Of a stretch of 64,000 nucleotides of DNA, positions 34,809-43,681 are shown piece after piece. The stretch's first letter is position 1, and each line of letters starts with the position of its first letter. Origin of the DNA: an uncultured Pelagibacteraceae bacterium (GTDB lineage Bacteria; Pseudomonadota; Alphaproteobacteria; Pelagibacterales; Pelagibacteraceae); assembly GCA_902597175.1 (NCBI GenBank), contig CACJWN010000001.1, positions 86,440 to 150,439 of the forward strand. The letters are read 5' to 3'. The notes beneath the pieces were generated by a model that searched no databases, was not told the origin of the DNA, and saw only the letters and a list, made by a program, of their open reading frames with translations. Position numbers and translations under genes: made by a program.

Positions 34809-35310
34809 ATTAATCACAGTATCTTTATTAGTGTTCATTCTTGGAATATTTTACCTTTCTTTAAATAGAAGTTCTAATTACGATACTAAATTTCTTGTCG
34901 GAAATAAAATAGCTGATATTGAATTAAAAAGCTTACAAAATGAAAAATTTTTTACGAATGATGATTTTAAAAACAATAAATATACTTTAATAAATTTTTG
35001 GGCATCGTGGTGTGCACCTTGCAGAGTTGAACATCCATATCTAATGATGCTATCAAAGCACCAACATCTCAAAATATTAGGTATTAATTTTAAAGATAAA
35101 AAGATTAATGCTTTAAAATTTTTAGAGGAACTAGGCGATCCCTACCATTACCTTGCAAAAGATAGCTTTGGAAAACAATCAGTCAATTTTGGAATTTATG
35201 GTATACCTGAGAGTATATTGATTGATAATAAATTTAAAATTTTAAAAAAGATTATTGGTCCTCTTAATGAAAAAGATTTAGAGGAAATTAAAGAAATTAT
35301 AAAATCCTAA
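34792..35310 (+). CDS. ccmG: Thiol:disulfide interchange protein CcmG/DsbE
   Basis: 172 residues, membrane anchored by one N-terminal helix (about 4-24) with a periplasmic thioredoxin fold. The active site WCAPC has Cys74 and Cys77, followed by RVEHP, and the YGIPESILID cis-Pro region is present. It reduces the apocytochrome CxxCH thiols or CcmH. Overlaps ccmF, and its stop shares a base with the ccmH start. Confidence 0.92.
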   Translation: MQNIIKLITVSLLVFILGIFYLSLNRSSNYDTKFLVGNKIADIELKSLQNEKFFTNDDFKNNKYTLINFWASWCAPCRVEHPYLMMLSKHQHLKILGINFKDKKINALKFLEELGDPYHYLAKDSFGKQSVNFGIYGIPESILIDNKFKILKKIIGPLNEKDLEEIKEIIKS

Positions 35311-35678
35311 TGAAAATAAAGATACTTTATTTAATCCTTTTTTTTAACATCTCTATTTGTGCCTCCTCAAATGAAATTTTAAATGAAAGTCAAATTCACA
35401 AAAATCTCCGTTGTTTAGTCTGTCAAGGTCAATCAATTTCAGACTCAAATTCTGAATTTGCTCAAACTTTAAAAATGGTTGTTAAAGATTTAATTAAGCA
35501 AGGAAAAACTGAGGATGAGATCTATAATTTTCTTTCAGATAAATATGGAGATTGGATTTTGTATAAACCCAAGTTCAATTACGAAAATTTTTTACTTTGG
35601 TCATTTCCTTATTTAGTATTAGTTTTTGGAGGCTTTATAATCGTTTTTTTAATAAGAAAACGCCAAAAAAAAACATAA
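35310..35678 (+). CDS. ccmH: Cytochrome c maturation protein CcmH
   Basis: 122 residues with a signal peptide (about 1-18), the redox motif LRCLVCQGQSI with Cys35 and Cys38, and a C-terminal membrane helix (about 92-114). It is the short CcmH/CcmL type; no fused or adjacent CcmI TPR domain is seen here. It holds and reduces apocytochrome c together with CcmF. The next gene begins 44 bases downstream. Confidence 0.92.
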   Translation: MKIKILYLILFFNISICASSNEILNESQIHKNLRCLVCQGQSISDSNSEFAQTLKMVVKDLIKQGKTEDEIYNFLSDKYGDWILYKPKFNYENFLLWSFPYLVLVFGGFIIVFLIRKRQKKT

Positions 35679-35722
35679 ATTGCTAACTGTACTTATTAAC
35701 TATTTAGTTGTATTTTTTCAAA

Positions 35723-36226
35723 ATGAATCTTAAAATTTTAAGAGTTTTAACAATATTAGTAATTTTTTCGTCTCAAGTTTTAGCTGATGATGACAACAAA
35801 GAACTTTCCTTCTATACAGGAACTTTTGATGTAATTGATAAAGAAGGTGACGATAAAACAACTTTATTTGGTATTGAACATAAAAATCCTGATTTATTCA
35901 GAGACACCTTTTTAGGAAAATTTAAACCTGTTAGTGGCGCGTTTATAACAGGAAACAGTTCAGTATACTTGTATACAGGAATTGAAGGACAATATGGTCT
36001 AGGTCCACTAAAAATTTTACCAAGTTTTACTCCAGGGTATTATGAAAAGGGAGACGGTAAAGACTTAGGAAGCGTTTTAGAATTTAAAAGTGAAATTAAG
36101 TTTGGATTAGATATTTTTGAAAACTCTAAGCTAAGTTATAGTTATAGTCATATTTCTAACAATGACTGGGGAGATACAAATCCAGGTACAGATAACCAAC
36201 AAATTACATTTTCTAAAAACTTTTAA
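35723..36226 (+). CDS. PagL-like (lipid A deacylase/acyloxyacyl hydrolase family) outer-membrane protein
   Basis: 167 residues from the ATG at 35723, with a Sec signal peptide (MNLKILRVLTILVIFSSQVLA). The mature part consists of amphipathic strands, consistent with a small beta-barrel. The C-terminal SHISNNDW block has His143 and Ser145 as in PagL, and the catalytic acid position 14 residues after the His is Asp157 instead of the usual Glu. PagL removes the 3-O acyl chain of lipid A. The assignment is tentative because the rest of the sequence is weakly conserved. Confidence 0.58.
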   Translation: MNLKILRVLTILVIFSSQVLADDDNKELSFYTGTFDVIDKEGDDKTTLFGIEHKNPDLFRDTFLGKFKPVSGAFITGNSSVYLYTGIEGQYGLGPLKILPSFTPGYYEKGDGKDLGSVLEFKSEIKFGLDIFENSKLSYSYSHISNNDWGDTNPGTDNQQITFSKNF

Positions 36227-36231
36227 TAACA

Positions 36232-37380
36232 ATGAATTTAAACGATTGTTATAATTTTGATGATTTTAGAAAATTAGCAAAAAAGAATCTTCCAGCTCCA
36301 ATATTTCATTATATTGACGGTGGCGCAGATGATGAAACTACTTTGAAAAGAAATACAGAGTCTTTTTTGAAATGCGACCTGGTGCCAAATATTCTTGCAA
36401 GTGTAGGAGAACCCGATTTATCAACGACAGTGTTTGGACAGAAAATCGATTTACCAATTTTCTTATCACCTACAGCCATGCAAAGACTTTACCATCATGA
36501 TGGAGACAAGGCTTCAGCAAGAGCAGCAGAAAAATTTGGAACTTTTTATAGCATGTCCACAATGGCGACTTCTTCAATAGAAGAAATAGCTAATATTTCT
36601 GGAGGTCCAAAACTTTTTCAACTCTATATTCATAAGGATCAAGGCTTGACAGATAACTTGATTGATAGATGTAAAAGTTCTGGCTTTAAAGCAATGTGTT
36701 TAACTGTTGATACTGTCGTTGCAGGAAATCGTGAAAGAGATCACAGATGGGGCTTCACCACTCCTCCAAAACTTACTTTAAAAAGTCTGATGAGTTTTGC
36801 AATGCATCCTAAATGGTCATTTAATTATTTAACACATGAAAAATTCCAATTAGCAAACGTGTCTCATTGGACAAAAAAAGGATCTAGCATCGCTAAAGGA
36901 GTAATGGATTATATCAATGAACAATATGATCCTGCGATGAGCTGGAAAGACGCTGAATATGTTGTAAAGAAATGGGGTAGACCGTTTGCTTTAAAAGGAG
37001 TTATGTCTGTTGAAGATGCAAAAAGAGCTGTTGATATTGGAGCATCTGCAATTATTCTTTCTAATCATGGGGGAAGACAACTCGATGGATCGAGATCTCC
37101 GTTCGATCAATTACCTGCAATTGCAGATGCAGTTGGAGGAAAAATAGAAATTATTTTAGATGGTGGAATTAGAAGGGGGACACATGTTCTAAAAGCACTT
37201 TCTTTAGGAGCAACAGCATGTAGTTTTGGAAAAGGTTTTTTATTTGCATTAGGTGCAGGCGGCCAGAAAGGTGTAGAACAGATTCTGACTAGAATGAGAG
37301 ATGAAATAAGGAGAGATATGATTTTACTAGGCTGTAAAAGCATAAAAGAGCTAAATAAAACAAAAATCGCATATAGGTGA
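36232..37380 (+). CDS. FMN-dependent alpha-hydroxy-acid dehydrogenase/oxidase (LldD family)
   Basis: 382 residues. It oxidises an L-2-hydroxy acid (lactate, glycolate or a relative) to the 2-oxo acid. The FMN-binding barrel shows ARKNLPAPIFHYIDGGADDE-like start, PIFLSPTAMQRLYHHDGD, FQLYIHKD, CLTVDT, and the catalytic SNHGGRQLDGSRSP with the base His and the Arg. Substrate cannot be set from sequence. It heads a co-directional run with an aminotransferase, glcDEF and a hydroxyacid dehydrogenase. Confidence 0.88.
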   Translation: MNLNDCYNFDDFRKLAKKNLPAPIFHYIDGGADDETTLKRNTESFLKCDLVPNILASVGEPDLSTTVFGQKIDLPIFLSPTAMQRLYHHDGDKASARAAEKFGTFYSMSTMATSSIEEIANISGGPKLFQLYIHKDQGLTDNLIDRCKSSGFKAMCLTVDTVVAGNRERDHRWGFTTPPKLTLKSLMSFAMHPKWSFNYLTHEKFQLANVSHWTKKGSSIAKGVMDYINEQYDPAMSWKDAEYVVKKWGRPFALKGVMSVEDAKRAVDIGASAIILSNHGGRQLDGSRSPFDQLPAIADAVGGKIEIILDGGIRRGTHVLKALSLGATACSFGKGFLFALGAGGQKGVEQILTRMRDEIRRDMILLGCKSIKELNKTKIAYR

Positions 37381-37429
37381 TGCAAAAAAACTAGTTTGCA
37401 AAAGTGCCAATAAATACTAGGTTTAAAAT

Positions 37430-38593
37430 ATGAAAATAGCAAAAAATTTAGACAGGCTTGGAACAGAAACGGCCTTTAGTGTTTTAGCTGAAGCTAAAAA
37501 ACTTGAAGCCCAAGGAAAAGAAATGATTCACTTAGGACTTGGTCAACCTGATTTTAAAACACCTCAGCACATAATGGATGCAGCAAAAAAAGCTATTGAT
37601 GATGGACATCACGGATATGTTTTAGCTAATGGTATCACAGAATGTAGACAGGCAGTTTCTCGAAAAATAAAAAGTCTATATAAGAAAGAAGTTGATCCTG
37701 AAAGAATTATGATTATGCCAGGCGGCAAACCTACAATGTACTTTGCAATTCAAATGATTGGTGAGCCTGGCGCTGAAATAGTTCATCCGACACCTGGTTT
37801 TCCAATTTATGAGTCTATGATTAATTACACAGGTGCTAAAGCAGTGCCTTATGATTTAACAAAAGAGAAAGATTTAAAGTTTGATCCTGAAAAAATTTTA
37901 TCTTTGATAACAGATAAAACTCGACTTGTGATCCTAATAAATCCAAATAATCCTACGGGGAGTTTTGTAGAAAAACCAGCAATTGATTTTCTTGCAGAAG
38001 GTTTAAAGAAACATCCACATGTCACGATACTTAGTGATGAAATTTACAGTAGGCAAATTTTTGATGGAAAAGAAATGCCAACTTTTTTTAATTATCCTGA
38101 TTTACAGGATAGATTAATAGTTTTAGATGGATGGAGCAAAGCTTACTCCATGACTGGTTGGAGAATGGGTTGGAGTGTTTGGCCGGAAAAATTAATTTCG
38201 CATGTAACAAAATTAGCTATAAATAGTTTTTCCTGTGTAAATGCACCTTCTCAGTTTGCTGGAATAGCAGCATTAGATGGACCTGACGACTCTATTCATC
38301 ATATGATGGAAAAATTTGATCAGAGAAGAAAATTAATTCACAAAGGATTAAATGATTTACCAGGAGTAACATGTAGTATGCCAGGAGGAGCATTTTATGC
38401 TTTCCCAAATGTTAAAGGAACAGGCATGAGTGGGTCAGAATTTTCAAAAAAATGTATGCATGAGGCTGGTGTGGCAATTGTACCTGGAACAGCTTTTGGA
38501 AAAACATCTACAGATTACGTTCGTTTTAGCTTTGCAGCTTCTAGGGATAACATTCAAAAAGCACTAGAAAAAATCTCGAAAATGCTTAAGTAG
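37430..38593 (+). CDS. Class I/II PLP-dependent aminotransferase
   Basis: 387 residues, fold type I. The PLP-lysine motif is DGWSKAYSMTGWRMGW near 236-251, with GLGQPDFKTP near 36-45, the INPNNPTG stretch near 168-175 and a C-terminal VRFSFAAS with the carboxylate-binding Arg. Members of this branch act on aspartate, alanine or other amino acids. Its position between two hydroxyacid oxidases makes glyoxylate or another 2-oxo acid a reasonable acceptor, which is inference only. Confidence 0.87.
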   Translation: MKIAKNLDRLGTETAFSVLAEAKKLEAQGKEMIHLGLGQPDFKTPQHIMDAAKKAIDDGHHGYVLANGITECRQAVSRKIKSLYKKEVDPERIMIMPGGKPTMYFAIQMIGEPGAEIVHPTPGFPIYESMINYTGAKAVPYDLTKEKDLKFDPEKILSLITDKTRLVILINPNNPTGSFVEKPAIDFLAEGLKKHPHVTILSDEIYSRQIFDGKEMPTFFNYPDLQDRLIVLDGWSKAYSMTGWRMGWSVWPEKLISHVTKLAINSFSCVNAPSQFAGIAALDGPDDSIHHMMEKFDQRRKLIHKGLNDLPGVTCSMPGGAFYAFPNVKGTGMSGSEFSKKCMHEAGVAIVPGTAFGKTSTDYVRFSFAASRDNIQKALEKISKMLK

Positions 38594-38601
38594 GACTGAT
38601 T

Positions 38602-40098
38602 ATGAGTATTTTACAAATGCCAAAAGTTGATGAAGTAGTCTTATCTAAAAAGGATAAAATTGTTTCAGATCTTAAAGAAATTATAAACTCTAAAAATGTA
38701 CTTCATCATCTTGATGAATTGAGACCTTTCGAAACAGACGCTTTAACTGCTTACAGAAAAATGCCTCTAGTCGTGGTTATGCCTGAGACTGTAGATGAAG
38801 TTAGTAAGATTTTAAAATACTGTAATGAAAATAAGGTTAAAGTGGTTCCGAGAGGAGCCGGAACAGGATTGTCAGGCGGCTCTTTACCTTTAGAGGATTG
38901 TGTTCTAATGGCAATGGGAAAATTCAACAAAATTATTGAAATTGATTATGAAAACAGATGTGTAGTTACTCAACCTTGTGTAACAAACTTAGCAATCACT
39001 CATGCTGTCCAAGACAAAGGTTTTTATTATGCTCCAGATCCATCAAGTCAAATTGCTTGTTCAATTGGTGGAAACGTTGCTGAAAATTCCGGGGGTGTTC
39101 ATTCTTTAAAGTATGGGGCTACTACAAATAACCTTTTAGGCATCGAAGTAGTTTTGATGGATGGCACAATTACTAGATTCGGAGGAAAGGCAATGGATGC
39201 TGAAGGTTATGACTTTTTAGGTTTGATGACAGGTTCAGAGGGTCTCTTAGGAGTGATCACGGAGGTCACTGTAAAAATTCTAAAATCTCCTGAGATTGTA
39301 AAAGCAGCTTTGATAGGTTTTCCAACTATTGAAGATGCAGGAAATTGTGTTGCAGAAATAATTGCTAAAGGTTGTATACCTGCAGGCTGCGAAATAATGG
39401 ATAAGGCTTTAACGAAAGCTACTAACGATTATTCCAAAGCTGGTTATCCAACAGACGCTGAGGCAATAATGATAATAGAATTTGATGGAACAGAACATGA
39501 GGTTGAAGCTTATATTCAAAAGGTAAAAGAGATTGCAGAAAAGAACAATTCTTCTAGCTTAAAAGTAAATAAATCAAAAGAGGAAAGATTAAAATTTTGG
39601 GCAGGAAGAAAAGCAGCTTTTCCAGCTTGTGGTGTTTTAGCTCCTGATTATATGTGTATGGACGGTTCAATACCAAGAGGAAAATTAGCAGAGGTTTTAA
39701 ATGAAATCACAAGGTTGTCTAAAAAATATGATTTGCCAGTTGCTAACGCTTTTCATGCAGGTGATGGAAATCTTCATCCCCTGATAATGTTTGATGCAAA
39801 TGACAAAGAGTCTTTAAGGAAATGTGAGGAGTTTGGTGCGGATATACTTAAATACTGTGTAAAAGTAGGTGGTGCACTTACAGGTGAACATGGTGTTGGA
39901 ATAGAGAAAAGAGAGTTAATGTGCGAAGCTTTCAATGATAAAGATATTCAACAACAATTAACAATTAAAGTAGCTTTAGACCCTAACTCATTATTAAATC
40001 CAGGCAAAGTTTATCCCATACTTAGAAAATGTGCTGAGGAAGGAAGAGTTCATGTCCATGGAGGAAAAACAAAATTCCCAGACATCCCTAGATTTTAA
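38602..40098 (+). CDS. glcD: Glycolate oxidase FAD subunit GlcD
   Basis: 498 residues. The FAD PCMH-type domain has VVPRGAGTGLSGGSLPL (about 86-102) and IGGNVAENSGGVHSLKYG (about 154-171); the C-terminal domain has ANAFHAGDGNLHPLIMFD with the metal/substrate histidines and ALTGEHGVGIEKR. GlcD forms with GlcE and GlcF the membrane-linked oxidase that turns glycolate (or D-lactate) into glyoxylate and feeds electrons to quinone. The 3' end overlaps glcE by 47 bases. Confidence 0.93.
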   Translation: MSILQMPKVDEVVLSKKDKIVSDLKEIINSKNVLHHLDELRPFETDALTAYRKMPLVVVMPETVDEVSKILKYCNENKVKVVPRGAGTGLSGGSLPLEDCVLMAMGKFNKIIEIDYENRCVVTQPCVTNLAITHAVQDKGFYYAPDPSSQIACSIGGNVAENSGGVHSLKYGATTNNLLGIEVVLMDGTITRFGGKAMDAEGYDFLGLMTGSEGLLGVITEVTVKILKSPEIVKAALIGFPTIEDAGNCVAEIIAKGCIPAGCEIMDKALTKATNDYSKAGYPTDAEAIMIIEFDGTEHEVEAYIQKVKEIAEKNNSSSLKVNKSKEERLKFWAGRKAAFPACGVLAPDYMCMDGSIPRGKLAEVLNEITRLSKKYDLPVANAFHAGDGNLHPLIMFDANDKESLRKCEEFGADILKYCVKVGGALTGEHGVGIEKRELMCEAFNDKDIQQQLTIKVALDPNSLLNPGKVYPILRKCAEEGRVHVHGGKTKFPDIPRF

Positions 40099-41311
40099 TC
40101 AGAACGTTTTTAAACCATCAACTAGAGAAGAGATAGTTGAAATAGTAAAAAATTGTTTCAAAAAAAACATCCCCCTAGAAATTAATGGCCTAAAATCCAA
40201 AAATAAAATTGGTAGAAATTTTCAATCCGAAAAAACACTAGATCTTTCAAATTACAGCGGAGTAATTGAGTATAAGCCTGAAGAACTTTATATAAAAGTT
40301 AAAGCAGGAACTCCAATAAAAGAAATAGTTGAGCAATTGGATAAAAATAATCAACAATTGGCATTTGAACCTAATGATTTCGGTTATTTGTTTAATGGAG
40401 AAAGTAATAGCGGTTCTATCGGTGGAGTCGTTTCTTGTAATTTTGCTGGATCAAGAAGATTTAAAGTTGGAAGTGTTAGGGATCATGTATTAGGTTTTCA
40501 AGGTTTAAATGGAAAAGGTGAAACTATAAAATCTGGAGGCACTGTTGTAAAAAATGTTACTGGCTATGATTTATCTAAATTATTATCAGGGTCATTCGGA
40601 ACACTATCCATATTAACAGAGCTTTCAATAAAAGTTTTACCAAAACCTGAGACGAGTAAAACTTTGATAATAAATAATCCTCATTTAAAAAAAGCACTGA
40701 GTTATCTCGGTCAATCTCTTTCTTCTTCGACGGATCCATCTGGAGGTGTATTTTATCCAGATTATTTTGGAAAAAATTTTATTTTAAATGATCTTACTTA
40801 TGAAGGCGGCTTAACAGCTGTTAGAATTGAAGGCCCGACAATATCTGTAGACCAAAGAATTGATAGTTTATCAAAAGAACTTGGTCTATTAAGTCAGGAA
40901 ATTTCAATTTTAGACACAGAACAAAGTAATATTTTTTGGAATAGAACAAAAAATTTAGAAGTTTTCAAAAATTTAAAAAGTAATTTACTCAGAATAGTTG
41001 TTCCAATAAGTGAGACTTTACAAGTCATCCAAAAACTTAAAAGCAATGATGTAAATTATTTTATAGATTGGGGAGGAAGTTTGGTTTGGATGGCTTTTAA
41101 TGAGATTAATACCAAAATACTTAATGAAACTAAACAAATAGTGAAAAAACATCATGGTTATTACACAATCATTAAAATTGAAGAAGATTTAAAGGCTTCT
41201 GCAGACATTTTTACAATAGATCCAATTAAGTATAAAATAAGTGAAAAAATAAAGAGGAGTTTTGATCCTAAGAGAATTTTTAACCCGGGAAAAATGTATA
41301 CAGGAATTTAA
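40052..41311 (+). CDS. glcE: Glycolate oxidase FAD-binding subunit GlcE
   Basis: About 419 residues. The shorter PCMH domain is clear: LEINGLKSKNKIG, VKAGTPIKEIVEQL, FNGESNSGSIGGVVSCNFAGSRRF and GGTVVKNVTGYDLSKLLSGSFGTL. I use the ATG at 40052, which has a purine-rich AGGAAG site upstream; a GTG at 40031 would extend it by seven residues. It lies almost wholly after glcD and one base before glcF. Confidence 0.9.
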   Translation: MSMEEKQNSQTSLDFNQNVFKPSTREEIVEIVKNCFKKNIPLEINGLKSKNKIGRNFQSEKTLDLSNYSGVIEYKPEELYIKVKAGTPIKEIVEQLDKNNQQLAFEPNDFGYLFNGESNSGSIGGVVSCNFAGSRRFKVGSVRDHVLGFQGLNGKGETIKSGGTVVKNVTGYDLSKLLSGSFGTLSILTELSIKVLPKPETSKTLIINNPHLKKALSYLGQSLSSSTDPSGGVFYPDYFGKNFILNDLTYEGGLTAVRIEGPTISVDQRIDSLSKELGLLSQEISILDTEQSNIFWNRTKNLEVFKNLKSNLLRIVVPISETLQVIQKLKSNDVNYFIDWGGSLVWMAFNEINTKILNETKQIVKKHHGYYTIIKIEEDLKASADIFTIDPIKYKISEKIKRSFDPKRIFNPGKMYTGI

Positions 41312-42610
41312 ATGCAAACTTCATTTACTGATAAACAACTTTTAAACAAAGACAATAAAACAAGTGAAACAATTATAAGAAAATGTGTTCATTGCGGAAT
41401 GTGTAATGCAACGTGCCCCACCTATGGAGTTAACGGAGAGGAGCTGGAAGGTCCAAGAGGCAGAATTTATTTAATTAAAGACATGTTGGAAAACAAAAAA
41501 CCCGCAACTAAAGAAATTGCAAAACACATAGATAGCTGTTTATCTTGTTACTCTTGTATGACTACTTGTCCATCAGGTGTAAACTATATGCATTTAATCG
41601 ACCATGGAAGAAATTATGTTGAAGAAACTTATAAAAGACCTTTTTTAGATAGATTATTTAGAAATATTCTTTCTTTTGTATTACCAAGACCAAATATGTT
41701 TTTATTGATGGCTCTTTCATCAAAGATTATTAAACCCTTTAGCTTTTTATTTCCGAAATTTTTAAGAAACGCATTAAGTTTAATGCCAGATAAAATACCA
41801 GGAAAAAAATTAAAAGAAAAAAAAGTTTATGAGGTTACCGAAGGTAAAAAAATCTCAAGAGTTGCTCTATTAACTGGATGCGTTCAAAGAGTCATTTCAC
41901 CAGAGATCAATGAGGCAACTATAAGACTTTTAAACAGACATAAAGTAGAGGTTGTCGTTATGCCGGATATAAATTGTTGCGGCTCTTTAAACCATCATTT
42001 AGGAAAAAAAAAATTAGCCCATGATTCTTTTAAAAAAAATATTGAAAGTTGGCATGAGGAATATCTTAAGAATGGCTTAGATGCGATAATTAGTAATACA
42101 TCTGGATGTGGAACTACTTTAAAAGACTACGGCCATATTTTCAAACATGATAAAAATTTAAAGAAAAAAGCTAAAAAGATTTCAGAACTAACAAAAGATA
42201 TAACCGAGTATTTGGATGAAAATCTTAAATTAAATATCAACGTTCATACTAATAAAAAATATAAAATAGCTTATCATTCAGCTTGCTCTATGCAGCATGG
42301 TCAAAAAGTTCATCAACAACCAAAAGATTTGATTTCAAAAACTGGTAATGAAGTATTAGATATACCCGAAGGACATTTGTGCTGCGGATCTGCAGGAACA
42401 TATAATATTTTACATCAAAAAATGGCTAAAACGCTTCTGAAAAATAAAGTAAAAAATATTGAGAAAATTTCGCCCGACTTTATATCAACTGGTAATATTG
42501 GATGTATGACACAAATTTCTGCTGGTACTAGAATACCTATCATACATACAGTAGAATTACTTGACTGGTTTACGGGTGGTCCAAAGCCATATAAATTAAA
42601 TAACTTCTAA
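41312..42610 (+). CDS. glcF: Glycolate oxidase iron-sulfur subunit GlcF
   Basis: 432 residues. Two [4Fe-4S] clusters are expected from CVHCGMCNATCPTYG (about 26-40) and CLSCYSCMTTCPSG (about 76-89). Two CCG domains follow, with DINCCGSLNHHLG and GHLCCGSAGTYNIL. It carries electrons from GlcD to the respiratory chain. It starts in tight sequence after glcE, and the hydroxyacid dehydrogenase starts two bases after its stop. Confidence 0.94.
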   Translation: MQTSFTDKQLLNKDNKTSETIIRKCVHCGMCNATCPTYGVNGEELEGPRGRIYLIKDMLENKKPATKEIAKHIDSCLSCYSCMTTCPSGVNYMHLIDHGRNYVEETYKRPFLDRLFRNILSFVLPRPNMFLLMALSSKIIKPFSFLFPKFLRNALSLMPDKIPGKKLKEKKVYEVTEGKKISRVALLTGCVQRVISPEINEATIRLLNRHKVEVVVMPDINCCGSLNHHLGKKKLAHDSFKKNIESWHEEYLKNGLDAIISNTSGCGTTLKDYGHIFKHDKNLKKKAKKISELTKDITEYLDENLKLNINVHTNKKYKIAYHSACSMQHGQKVHQQPKDLISKTGNEVLDIPEGHLCCGSAGTYNILHQKMAKTLLKNKVKNIEKISPDFISTGNIGCMTQISAGTRIPIIHTVELLDWFTGGPKPYKLNNF

Positions 42611-42611
42611 A

Positions 42612-43568
42612 ATGAAAAAAAAAATATTTGTAACAAGAAGACTTCTCAAAGAAAATGAGGAGAAGCTAAAAGAATTATTTGAAGTCACTTTAAATAAAGA
42701 TGACAAGATTTATAAGCCTCAGGAAATTATAGAAAATTCTAAAAATTTTGATGGAATATTAAGTTCTGTTTCAGACCCAATTAACGCTGACACAATATCT
42801 AAACTCTCCAACTCTATCAAAATAATTGCTAATGGCGCGGTAGGTTTTGGAAACATAGATATTAAAGCTGCAAAAGAAAGAGGTATTATTGTAACAAATA
42901 CACCTGATGTATTAACAGATGCGACTGCCGATATTCAGATTTTACTTTTATTAGGAGCATCAAGAAAAGCTTATGAGGGGAGACTAGCTGCAGAAACTCA
43001 AAGTTGGAAGTGGTCTTGGGATTTTTTATTAGGCAAGCAAATGTCAAATAAAAGACTTGGAATACTTGGGATGGGCAGGATAGGAAGAGCAGTCGCTAAA
43101 AGAGCTAAAGCTTTTAATATGGAAATTCATTATCATAATAGATCAAAACTTTCACCAGAATTGGAAAATGGTGCAATTTATCACAAAGATCTAAAAAGTC
43201 TTTTTAAGCAAAGTGAATTTTTGTCAATAAACTGTCCCGCTACACCTGAGACAACAAAACTTGTTAATAAAGAAACTCTAAGCTACTTAGAAGAAAATAC
43301 TGTAGTTGGTAACGCAGCCAGAGGAGATATTGTGGATGATGATGCTATGATTGAAGCAATAAAAAGTGGAAAAGTTTTTGCTTACGGTCTAGACGTTTAT
43401 AATGGTGAGCCTAAAATCCATCCAGAGTATTTAAAATTAAAAAATATTTTCTTACTTCCACACTTAGGAAGCGCAACAAAAAGGACTAGGTGGGACATGG
43501 CGTTTAGAGCTACAAAAAATTTAGAGGACTTTTTCTCTGGAAAGAAACCACAAGATCAAGTTAATTAG
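42612..43568 (+). CDS. D-2-hydroxyacid dehydrogenase (glyoxylate/hydroxypyruvate reductase type)
   Basis: 318 residues. The NAD-binding domain has LGILGMGRIGRAVAKRAKAF near 149-168, and the catalytic triad is seen as Arg in AARGDIVDD, Glu in YNGEPKIHP, and His in LPHLGSATKRTR. The enzyme likely reduces glyoxylate or hydroxypyruvate with NAD(P)H, opposite in direction to GlcDEF. It ends the oxidase cluster; a 113-base gap follows. Confidence 0.88.
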   Translation: MKKKIFVTRRLLKENEEKLKELFEVTLNKDDKIYKPQEIIENSKNFDGILSSVSDPINADTISKLSNSIKIIANGAVGFGNIDIKAAKERGIIVTNTPDVLTDATADIQILLLLGASRKAYEGRLAAETQSWKWSWDFLLGKQMSNKRLGILGMGRIGRAVAKRAKAFNMEIHYHNRSKLSPELENGAIYHKDLKSLFKQSEFLSINCPATPETTKLVNKETLSYLEENTVVGNAARGDIVDDDAMIEAIKSGKVFAYGLDVYNGEPKIHPEYLKLKNIFLLPHLGSATKRTRWDMAFRATKNLEDFFSGKKPQDQVN

Positions 43569-43671
43569 TACACCTACAGATTGAATTTATAATATTTACT
43601 TTAAAATTGTTCTAAAATAAATCGAGACTCTGATTTGAGTTTGTGCTTAAATCTTGATGTTAATTAACAAT

Positions 43672-43677
43672 AGGAGG
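43672..43677 (+). promoter_or_regulatory. Strong ribosome-binding site of the TRAP binding protein
   Basis: A full AGGAGG lies 4 bases before the ATG of dctP. Such complete sites are rare among the genes of this window, where most starts have weak or no purine-rich sites. It fits high translation of the periplasmic binding protein. The gap 43569-43671 shows no ORF; I could not identify a convincing promoter in it. Confidence 0.7.
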
Positions 43678-43681
43678 ACAT

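Noticed and set aside
40031..40051. Earlier GTG start for glcE
   Set aside because: It adds seven residues overlapping glcD further; the ATG at 40052 has a better purine-rich site.
43569..43671. Riboswitch upstream of the TRAP operon
   Set aside because: Only short weak inverted repeats such as GAGACTC are seen, with no stable multi-stem fold.
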